Below, piece by piece: positions 1 through 5,840 of a DNA stretch of 6,307 bases (its first letter is position 1; each line of letters opens with the position of its first letter). Under the pieces are notes generated by a model. The model saw nothing but the letters and a program-made list of their open reading frames with translations. It did no database searches and was not told the origin of the DNA. The DNA is from Fidelibacterota bacterium (GTDB taxonomy: Bacteria > Marinisomatota > SORT01). The DNA lies in contig JADFMS010000070.1 of assembly GCA_022563775.1 (NCBI GenBank), positions 1 to 6,307 of the forward strand, read 5' to 3'. Both the position numbers and the translations under genes were made by a program.

Positions 1-156
1 CTTTTCAAATTCAGAATCGGGGAAACCCGCCTTTTCGCCCGCACCCTGCTGCATTATGACTTCGAGGCCGGCTTCGACCAATAGATGCACAACAGAGGGT
101 ACTACGGCAACGCGATTTTCGTTCGGATAGGACTCAACCGGCACTCCAACTTTCAT
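1..156 (-). CDS. pntA: NAD(P) transhydrogenase subunit alpha, N-terminal fragment
   Basis: The first 52 codons of a gene that runs off the left edge of the window. The translation begins MKVGVPVESYPNENRVAVVP and continues with LLVEAGLEV and a GAGEKAGFPDSEF segment. This is the N-terminal pattern of the alanine dehydrogenase/PntA family: an I/VGVPxE start, NExRVAxxP, then GAGxxAGFxD. The AGFPD wording is closer to proton-translocating Re/Si-specific NAD(P) transhydrogenase alpha (domain I, NAD-binding) than to alanine dehydrogenase, but the fragment cannot fully exclude the latter. The family transfers hydride between NADH and NADP at the inner membrane, coupled to proton movement. The ATG at 154-156 is supported by a GGAGG five bases upstream. 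The gene lies 162 bp downstream of the secreted PHP-domain gene on the same strand, and no clear terminator lies between them. Confidence 0.82.
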   Translation of the reverse strand, partial: MKVGVPVESYPNENRVAVVPSVVHLLVEAGLEVIMQQGAGEKAGFPDSEFEK

Positions 157-318
157 CTAAACCTCCACATTGATTCGTCCCAATATCCGTACTACCTCTT
201 AATGTTACTGATTATGCGTCTATATTGCACGGAATATTTGCGGAGATAGACATTTGAATCTTGATCAGTCTAAAGTCATAAAGTACGGAGTGATTTGGTT
301 TTTTTCGTGCGGGTTATC
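157..318. other. intergenic gap between the PHP-domain gene and pntA
   Basis: This 162 bp gap separates two genes on the minus strand. Apart from the Shine-Dalgarno site next to pntA, I see no convincing -35/-10 pair and no GC-rich hairpin followed by a T-run on the minus strand. Whether pntA has its own promoter here or is read through from the upstream gene cannot be decided by eye. Confidence 0.5.
162..166 (-). promoter_or_regulatory. Shine-Dalgarno site of the pntA-like gene
   Basis: On the minus strand GGAGG sits five bases before the ATG at 154-156. It is the only strong Shine-Dalgarno sequence in the window and it fixes the start of the transhydrogenase gene. Confidence 0.7.
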
Positions 319-3012
319 CTACTTCAACAGAACCATCTTCCTCGTCCGGACGAAATCACCTGCTTGGAGCCTATAGAAGTAGATACCGGAGGAAACGTTT
401 GATGCGTCCCATCGTGCCGAGTGCAGACCGGCCGGTTTCTCTTCGTCCACCAATCGTGCCACTTCCCTGCCTCTGAGATCAAAGATAATAAGCGATACTT
501 CCGACCGCGACGGCAAGGCGTAATCTATTGTGGTGACGGGATTGAAAGGATTCGGGAAGTTTTGTTTTAATTCGTATGAAACGATAACTCCTGTTCTTCC
601 CGGAGCGACACCAACTGGCTTTGAAGACATTTTCAAATTCCGGACACCCCAATCTGAAAGCCCGGAGCTCAGTAATGCATTCGTATTCTCGAATCTTATG
701 ACATTAAGGGTGTCAACGAGATGCTTGGGGATGGTCATTGATCCGGTCGTTCCCCAATTGTTTTCACCGGTCGTTTCCAGATATGACAGAAATATGCCGT
801 TAACGAATACGGATACTTCATCACTCTCACGAATATTATAGGCTTCAAAACTCAAAATATCACTGACGCTGAAGGGTATAGCGTCGGACCTGAAACTAAA
901 ACCGATCTCATATTTATAAGAGCTTTCCGATTCCGGGGAATATAAATATTCATCCGTAACAGGGAGTTCCACCAACTCCGGTAACATAGGTTTATCCACC
1001 CATACCGGACTCGACCACGCGAACCTATCGTTTGCGTTTCCGACAGACGTTACCCGCAGGTAGTAAAATGAACTCCGCACATATAATGAATCCCTGTAAG
1101 AGAAATCAAATGATAAATCAGTTCCATCCAAATCGAGATCTGTTATTTCGTAGTTCATACCGTTATATTTTACAATCTCAACGTTTCTGATCGGGGTGTG
1201 CGACAAAACGCTTCCTGTGATCAGCGGGAGCGAATCTGATATGATTTCAGAGCCCATCCAGGCGTCATTAACTTTAAATTCGACTATCGTCCTATGATCC
1301 GTGGTTCCGAATACCCTGCGGGCTTTAATCGCCTCAAACAGCGTTTCTCTGGAAAGGTTATTTGCATATACTCCTGTTAATCCGGTTCCACGAGATGTGA
1401 AATCCAAAGCTGTGGGCGCCCACATCCATCCATATCCCGGATATCCGAAGTGACCGTCGCTTGAGGCTAATATACCAAGTTTATGACCCATTGCAAGCGC
1501 ATCCCTGACATAATGCCCGGCTGATCTTCCGCCAGAAGTTATATGGTCTAATGGATTTAAAAGAAATTCGTTTGCACCGTGTTGCGAATATATTTCAACA
1601 AGACGCTGAAATTCATCACTTCTAAAGGTCCAGTCCACTTTGCGTGAACCCCATGCAATATGATGAGGTATTGTTAAAGCTCTCTGTCCCTCCAAAGCAG
1701 TCCAAAGATCGGATGCTAAGGGATAAGTTTTATTACTGTAAGGCTCGCCGTCATCTCCGGGATAGATAATGTGTTTGTGACCTCTACTCTCGTTTGTCCA
1801 TTCCCACCCTAAAAAAGAAACGAATTTGCCCTCGCTGTTATGGGCTTTGGCGAATTCCCTTATCTTTTCCCAGACTCCGGGTGTCAGATAGTTTACACCA
1901 TAGGTATGATCGTGATCGGTCAGCGCAACGAAATCGAGATTTGCGACATTCTTGGCATAGTTATAAAAATCTTCAATAGTGCCGTTCCCGTCACTGATAT
2001 TCGAGTGATTTTGTATATCACCCCAGTACAGATTATACTCGGGAGGAGACAGCGACACTATATACGGATTACTGAAGTGTTCCGTGCCCGAAAAATCCTT
2101 GGCGAGTAATTGATGTTCCCCTTCACCGGATTGGAAAGTAATGACCACGCGGCCCGAGTCTGTTAAATCAAACTCGACCGTGTTTTGTGTTCCGCAATCC
2201 GAACCTCCGAAACATGTAACCTCAAGAGTACCGGAATATTCGGTATCGATATTGTTGTATTCATCGAATGCAACAAAAACAGCCGATACGGATTCTTCGA
2301 TTGTAAGAAGTGACGGCACTGTTATCTGAAAATGCTTGGCAGAATTATTAACTACCTGTATGGTGGGTATAGGTGTGATAATATTCCACGAATTCGACCC
2401 GGTTTTATCAGCGAGCATGCGGAACTCATAATAAGTTGCGTGAACATTGCTCGTAGCCCTTCCACTCAACGATCCGGAGATGTCTCCGTAGGTGAAAGTA
2501 ATAGTATCGCCAATTGCGGGCGGTTCGCCGCTAAAAGTCGCCACGATATTATAACTAAAAGGTAATCTCGATCTCTTTGCCAATTGAATCCCGGTCGCAG
2601 GATTAGAAGAGCGTACCTTCACAAAACCTCTCTGGTTCGGATAATTTATTTGAGGATAGGTCCAGCTTTTTTGGTTTGGGAGGAAGGCAAAAGGAATTTC
2701 TAACATCAATTTCCCGCCTGAAACAAAAGTACCGCTTTTCGGAATGTATGTGAAGGTCCAAGTTCCCTTTTGAGAAGGATTAGCTTCTGAAGGTGTTACA
2801 AAAACTGTATCAACGCCATCCGATCCGCTGATTTGAATATGTACCCGTGGGATTGAATCCTGAAAATCCATAAGTTGCTCTTCCAAAAGAATATACTCTC
2901 TCGGTGTGAGTTTTTTATCCTGGACAACCGGACCATCAAACGAAATGAAAAATGCGACACTCAAACTGAGTATGAGATAAGTTCCGGTTTTGGATCGATT
3001 CGTCTTATGCAT
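319..3012 (-). CDS. secreted PHP-type (DUF3604/CehA-McbA-like) metallohydrolase with type IX sorting domain
   Basis: An 897-residue exported multidomain protein. Residues 1-25 look like a signal peptide (basic HKTNRSK, then hydrophobic YLILSLSVAFFISF). Residues about 60-220 are beta-rich and resemble the N-terminal part of other large DUF3604 proteins. Residues about 225-322 look like an Ig-like domain (AFDEYNN, EYSGTLEV). The PHP-type domain covers about 325-600. Its likely metal ligands are H336 and D341 (NHSNISDG), H367 (LTDHDH), E404 (GWEWT), H450/H451 (IPHH), H478 (SQHG), and D519 and H521 (SSDGH); a TTDHR motif lies at 570-574. The usual first histidine of the HxH motif is Q334. Residues about 697-800 look like a beta-sandwich. 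Residues 812-897 form a type A sorting/FlgD-like Ig domain (QNFPNPFNP at 817-825), so the protein is probably exported by type IX secretion or anchored at the surface. The substrate is unknown; relatives hydrolyse ester, carbamate or phosphoester bonds. The ATG has only a weak ribosome site (AAAGAT region). The gene is divergent from the his operon. Confidence 0.85.
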   Translation of the reverse strand: MHKTNRSKTGTYLILSLSVAFFISFDGPVVQDKKLTPREYILLEEQLMDFQDSIPRVHIQISGSDGVDTVFVTPSEANPSQKGTWTFTYIPKSGTFVSGGKLMLEIPFAFLPNQKSWTYPQINYPNQRGFVKVRSSNPATGIQLAKRSRLPFSYNIVATFSGEPPAIGDTITFTYGDISGSLSGRATSNVHATYYEFRMLADKTGSNSWNIITPIPTIQVVNNSAKHFQITVPSLLTIEESVSAVFVAFDEYNNIDTEYSGTLEVTCFGGSDCGTQNTVEFDLTDSGRVVITFQSGEGEHQLLAKDFSGTEHFSNPYIVSLSPPEYNLYWGDIQNHSNISDGNGTIEDFYNYAKNVANLDFVALTDHDHTYGVNYLTPGVWEKIREFAKAHNSEGKFVSFLGWEWTNESRGHKHIIYPGDDGEPYSNKTYPLASDLWTALEGQRALTIPHHIAWGSRKVDWTFRSDEFQRLVEIYSQHGANEFLLNPLDHITSGGRSAGHYVRDALAMGHKLGILASSDGHFGYPGYGWMWAPTALDFTSRGTGLTGVYANNLSRETLFEAIKARRVFGTTDHRTIVEFKVNDAWMGSEIISDSLPLITGSVLSHTPIRNVEIVKYNGMNYEITDLDLDGTDLSFDFSYRDSLYVRSSFYYLRVTSVGNANDRFAWSSPVWVDKPMLPELVELPVTDEYLYSPESESSYKYEIGFSFRSDAIPFSVSDILSFEAYNIRESDEVSVFVNGIFLSYLETTGENNWGTTGSMTIPKHLVDTLNVIRFENTNALLSSGLSDWGVRNLKMSSKPVGVAPGRTGVIVSYELKQNFPNPFNPVTTIDYALPSRSEVSLIIFDLRGREVARLVDEEKPAGLHSARWDASNVSSGIYFYRLQAGDFVRTRKMVLLK

Positions 3013-3293
3013 CAGTGAACAATCTTTAACTATTTCCTGTTTAGCGGTGTGTCATATGATACCAGAGCAAAAATATAATATAATGAATAATAAATTGCTG
3101 GAAGTATTATGGATAATCAAATTGCAGAATGATTGATTGAAGTGTTGTATTGAGGTGTTACTATTACCTTACATCCTCGTCTTCTTCGCCGAATTCGGGT
3201 GCTTTTTCAGCTAACCGGGAGTTATAATCCTCCTCAGTCAGAACTTTGAATATTCCCTTTCGAAAGAATAGTGCCTAATACTTAAAAAAACTC
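3013..3293. other. divergent intergenic region, AT-rich on the left
   Basis: With the promoter and operator that follow, this makes a 340 bp stretch between two divergent genes. The left part (about 3060-3140) is very AT-rich and presumably carries the promoter of the minus-strand PHP-domain gene, but I could not pick a -35/-10 pair with confidence. The part at 3164-3274 holds a start-less protein-like open stretch on the minus strand, described separately. I see no tRNA, riboswitch, CRISPR repeats or transposon ends. Confidence 0.5.
3164..3274 (-). pseudogene. possible gene remnant, 36 codons with no start codon
   Basis: On the minus strand an open stretch runs from just after a TAG (3275-3277) to a TAA at 3164-3166. 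It has no ATG, GTG or TTG in frame. It reads GIFKVLTEEDYNSRLAEKAP, followed by an acidic tail (EFGEEDEDVR). This looks like real protein rather than random translation: it is amphipathic, rich in charged residues and has a natural-looking acidic end. The KVLTEEDY...LAEKA wording vaguely recalls the C-terminal tail of cytochrome c oxidase subunit II (a ...V.s.EEy..WL.e pattern), but that is a weak impression from memory. If real, it is the decayed 3' end of a lost gene whose upstream part has been replaced by the his promoter region. It could also be a chance open frame. Confidence 0.28.
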
Positions 3294-3322
3294 TTGACAA
3301 GACAGGCCTGATGAGTTATAAT
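3294..3322 (+). promoter_or_regulatory. sigma-70-type promoter of the his operon
   Basis: TTGACA at 3294-3299 and TATAAT at 3317-3322 are separated by exactly 17 bp (3300-3316). Both hexamers match the housekeeping sigma-70 consensus perfectly. A run of seven A at 3284-3290, just upstream of the -35, could act as an UP-element-like booster. The expected transcription start lies around 3328-3331, giving a 5' leader of only about 22-25 nt before the ATG at 3353. That leaves no room for a leader peptide, T-box or attenuator. Confidence 0.9.
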
Positions 3323-3323
3323 A

Positions 3324-3345
3324 GCACTTTACTAAGGTAAAGTGC
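3324..3345. promoter_or_regulatory. perfect inverted repeat, candidate operator of the TrpR-like regulator
   Basis: GCACTTTAC (3324-3332) and GTAAAGTGC (3337-3345) are perfect reverse complements, nine base pairs each, separated by TAAG. The repeat begins one base after the -10 hexamer and covers the expected transcription start, a standard place for a repressor site. TrpR-superfamily regulators bind palindromes as dimers, and the gene that follows encodes such a protein, so autoregulation is the simplest reading. Because transcription should start inside the left arm, the complete hairpin would not form in the RNA, which favours a DNA operator over an RNA element. Confidence 0.75.
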
Positions 3346-3352
3346 CTGGCAA

Positions 3353-3649
3353 ATGAAAAAATTAAAGAAAAAAGACTTAACCAATTTGTACGAAGCGGTT
3401 GTCAGTCTCAAATCCGTTGAGGAGTGTAAAAATTTCTTGCGGGATCTTTTAACTAAAACCGAGATTGACGAAGCCGCCATGAGATGGAAAGTCGCCCGTT
3501 TGCTTAATGACGGCAAAACTTACATAGAAATTGAAAAAATTACCGGACTCAGCTCCACTACGGTTGCAAGAGTTCACAAATGGCTTAAAAAAGGCAAGGG
3601 TGGATATTCAAAAATGCTTAGAAATATTTCACAAACCAACGATAAATAA
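3353..3649 (+). CDS. hisR: TrpR-superfamily (YerC/YecD-type) transcriptional regulator, candidate histidine repressor
   Basis: A 98-residue all-helical DNA-binding protein. It follows the YerC/YecD pattern of the Trp repressor superfamily: DLTNLYEAVVSLKSVEECKNF at the N-terminus, an LLTKTEIDEAAMRWKVARLL central segment (about 32-51), then a helix-turn-helix with TYIEIEKITG (about 56-65) and recognition helix SSTTVARVHKWLKKG (about 67-81), ending GGYSKML. The length is usual for the family, which works as a dimer. It is the first gene of the his operon, 11 nt before hisG, and its promoter carries a perfect palindrome at the transcription start. TrpR-family regulators linked to his genes have been called HisR in Gram-positive bacteria, so I infer a histidine-responsive autorepressor; the effector is not shown by the sequence. 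The ATG fits the family N-terminus, but no good Shine-Dalgarno sequence precedes it. The gene symbol is a functional proposal. Confidence 0.85.
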   Translation: MKKLKKKDLTNLYEAVVSLKSVEECKNFLRDLLTKTEIDEAAMRWKVARLLNDGKTYIEIEKITGLSSTTVARVHKWLKKGKGGYSKMLRNISQTNDK

Positions 3650-3660
3650 GAGACTATAAT

Positions 3661-4545
3661 TTGGAAAATTTAAACAAAGATAATGGAAGGTTGAAATTAG
3701 CCTTTCAAAAATCAGGCAGGATAACCAAGGGATCGATTGACTTACTAAGCGGTTGCGGATTCAGTTTTTCATACCGGGAGGGTGTGCTATATTCTCCCGT
3801 AAGCAATTTTCCCCTCGATATTTTAGCGATCAGAGATGACGATATTCCCCGGTATGTTCAGGAAGGGATCTGTGATCTTGGAATAGTGGGTTCCAACATC
3901 GTTGAAGAGGAAAATTCAAATGTAGAAATCCTGTCCCGTCTGGGTTTCGGCAGATGCCGCATTTCGATTTGCGTACCAAAAATTGCCCAGATAGATAAAT
4001 TGGAAGAGCTTGAAGGTAAAACCATCGCTACATCTTACCCGAAAATCCTGGCAAAATTCTTAGCTGAAACAGGTCTCAACTCTAAGATCACGAAAATTAG
4101 CGGCTCTACAGAAATTACTCCGTCCATTGGAGTAGCGGATGCTATCTGCGAGATTATTTCCTCGGGCAGCACGTTGAAAATACACGGACTTATCGAGATG
4201 GTAGAATTAGTTAAGTCAGAAGCGGTATTGATAGCGCACAAATCCACTCTTGCCGATAAAAACCGGGAACGGCTCATCGGCAACCTTTTGTCTCGTGTCC
4301 AAAGTAGGGTGCTTGCTCAGGGTAAAAAATATGTTGCCATGAATGCCGGCATTGAAAGTATCGAAAAGATTAAAACCTTGATACCGGGCATTAAAAGTCC
4401 CACTATTATTCCCCTTCTCGAAGATGACATGGTAGCACTGCATTCTGTGGTAGATGAACAGGAATTTTGGAATGTACTCGATGATTTGAAGAGTGCCGGT
4501 GCAACCGGAATAGTTGTGTCTTCAATCGATAACATCATCCTGTAA
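3661..4545 (+). CDS. hisG: ATP phosphoribosyltransferase, long form
   Basis: Catalyses the first step of histidine synthesis: ATP plus phosphoribosyl pyrophosphate gives phosphoribosyl-ATP, in the cytoplasm. The 294 residues match the long HisG form (E. coli about 299). Visible signatures are LAFQKSGR near the start, IRDDDIPRYV (around 57-66), CDLGIVGSNIVEEE, GKTIATSYP, and the PRPP-binding segment DAICEIISSGSTLK at 160-173. Residues from about 222 onward (KKYVAMNA, PTIIPL, FWNVLDDLKSAGATGIVV) form the C-terminal ACT-like domain that gives feedback inhibition by histidine, so no HisZ partner is needed. The start is TTG at 3661, the first possible start after an upstream in-frame stop, with a weak AAGAGA seven bases before it. 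A second TTG at 3691 would also fit the family but has its purine-rich site directly abutting. The gene ends 2 nt before hisD, suggesting coupled translation. Confidence 0.96.
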   Translation: MENLNKDNGRLKLAFQKSGRITKGSIDLLSGCGFSFSYREGVLYSPVSNFPLDILAIRDDDIPRYVQEGICDLGIVGSNIVEEENSNVEILSRLGFGRCRISICVPKIAQIDKLEELEGKTIATSYPKILAKFLAETGLNSKITKISGSTEITPSIGVADAICEIISSGSTLKIHGLIEMVELVKSEAVLIAHKSTLADKNRERLIGNLLSRVQSRVLAQGKKYVAMNAGIESIEKIKTLIPGIKSPTIIPLLEDDMVALHSVVDEQEFWNVLDDLKSAGATGIVVSSIDNIIL

Positions 4546-4547
4546 GC

Positions 4548-5840
4548 ATGAATATACGCCTTCTTAAAAGTTTAAATCAGCACGAACTGAGTGCGCTGTT
4601 AAACAGAAATGTCGATCCCGAATCCTCTTTGACATCTACCGTCGAAGGAATCTGTCTGGATGTGAAAAAAAACGGGGACAGTGCCGTGCGTTCCTACACA
4701 AAGAAATTCGATAAGATCGATCTTGATCATTTTTCGGTGACCGGGGAAGAAATTGATAACGCCTACGACAGCATCGATAAGAATCTCGATAGTTCGATGC
4801 GTACGGCACGCGATAATATTCTAAAATTTCACGAAGCGCAGCAATCGCAAATCAGAGAAGTCATAACCGATGTCGGTATCTCGTGCAGCCGCGAGCCAAG
4901 GGCTATAGAAAACATAGGGCTTTATATACCGGGCGGAACAGCTCCTCTTGTTTCAACAGTTTTGATGCTCGGTGTTCCCGCACAGTTGGCGGGATGTGAA
5001 CGGATTGCGATGACAAGCCCAACTGGCAGAAATAGAGAAATAAATCCCTCATTGCTTGCGGCAGCAAAATTGGTCGGGATACAAGAAATTTACAAAATTG
5101 GCGGAGCGCAGGCTGTAGCGGCATTGGCGTATGGCACCAACTCCATTCAAAAGGTAGATAAGATTTTCGGACCGGGAAATCAATTTGTCACCGCGGCTAA
5201 AAAGTTTGTCTCGAACGACCCGGACGGCGCCGCAATAGATATGCCGGCCGGACCCACAGAACTTTTGATTATCGCCGATGATCAAGCCGATCCTCTGTTC
5301 GTTGCGCTTGATCTCGCCGCTCAAGCCGAGCATGGAACTAATTCTAACGTTCTATTATTAACCGACAGCCCGGAATTTGCAAATTCTGTTCTCGATGCAA
5401 TTTCAAAACTATCTTTACCCGATGACCGTAAGGAGATTATAAATAATTGCTTAAATAAATCCGTAATTCTCAAAGTCGAAAATATTGAAGAAGCAATTCG
5501 CTTTTCGAACGAGTACGCGCCTGAGCACCTTTCCCTTCAAATAAAGAAGGCTGATTTATTTAAGGAAAAGATTAAAAACGCCGGAACGGTTTTTCTCGGC
5601 AGCAATACGCCGCCTGCCGCCGGTGATTATGCTACCGGTGCGAATCACATACTTCCTACAAACGGTAATGCAAAATCTTACAGCGGATTAGCTTTGAGCG
5701 ATTTTCAAAAATTTATCACTTTTCAAAAAACGGATGATACCGGTTTAGAAAATATAGCGTCTGCTGTAAAAGGATTGGCGGAAGCTGAGGGACTTTATAT
5801 GCATTATGAATCTGTGCAGGCAAGGCTTAACAATGCTTGA
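4548..5840 (+). CDS. hisD: histidinol dehydrogenase
   Basis: Zinc enzyme that oxidises L-histidinol to L-histidine in two NAD-dependent steps, the end of the pathway. The 430 residues are full length (E. coli 434). Key residues fall at the same numbers as in the E. coli enzyme: zinc ligands Q259 and H262 (AQAEHG), D360 (AAGDYATG) and H419 (LYMHYE), and the catalytic pair E326-H327 (EYAPEHL). Other family segments are NIGLYIPGG (122-130), KIGGAQAVAALAYGT and KIFGPGNQFVTAAKK (205 onward). No essential residue is missing. The ATG is 2 nt after the hisG stop with no clear Shine-Dalgarno sequence, so translation is probably coupled to hisG. The 3' end overlaps hisC by 8 nt. Confidence 0.98.
   Translation: MNIRLLKSLNQHELSALLNRNVDPESSLTSTVEGICLDVKKNGDSAVRSYTKKFDKIDLDHFSVTGEEIDNAYDSIDKNLDSSMRTARDNILKFHEAQQSQIREVITDVGISCSREPRAIENIGLYIPGGTAPLVSTVLMLGVPAQLAGCERIAMTSPTGRNREINPSLLAAAKLVGIQEIYKIGGAQAVAALAYGTNSIQKVDKIFGPGNQFVTAAKKFVSNDPDGAAIDMPAGPTELLIIADDQADPLFVALDLAAQAEHGTNSNVLLLTDSPEFANSVLDAISKLSLPDDRKEIINNCLNKSVILKVENIEEAIRFSNEYAPEHLSLQIKKADLFKEKIKNAGTVFLGSNTPPAAGDYATGANHILPTNGNAKSYSGLALSDFQKFITFQKTDDTGLENIASAVKGLAEAEGLYMHYESVQARLNNA

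Noticed and set aside
186..289. TCCGTACT (186-193) and AGTACGGA (282-289), an 8 bp inverted repeat about 88 bp apart
   Set aside because: An 8 bp match in a gap of this size is not rare by chance, the arms are far apart, and neither is placed next to a recognisable promoter.
530..2565. Several plus-strand open frames of 60-100 codons inside the large minus-strand gene
   Set aside because: They are antisense to a well-supported gene with clear domain motifs and resemble no known protein; they are reading-frame shadows.
3060..3140. Promoter of the PHP-domain gene in the AT-rich stretch
   Set aside because: Several TATA-like words occur (for example TATCAT on the minus strand) but none has a partner -35 at the right distance, so no specific call is supported.
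3189..3198. CCGAATTCGG, a 10 bp perfect palindrome
   Set aside because: It is short, not near a promoter element and lies inside the possible gene remnant; a palindrome of this size arises easily by chance.
3324..3345. Palindrome read as a rho-independent terminator
   Set aside because: No T-run follows the right arm, the stem is AT-rich, and the repeat overlaps the expected transcription start of the his promoter rather than following a gene.
3323..3352. His leader peptide attenuator, T-box or riboswitch in front of the his operon
   Set aside because: The leader between the expected transcription start and the ATG is only about 25 nt, with no histidine codon run and no space for alternative hairpins.
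4035..5333. Minus-strand open frames of 70-95 codons inside hisG and hisD
   Set aside because: They lie opposite conserved enzyme genes whose catalytic residues match the families exactly; they show no independent protein features.
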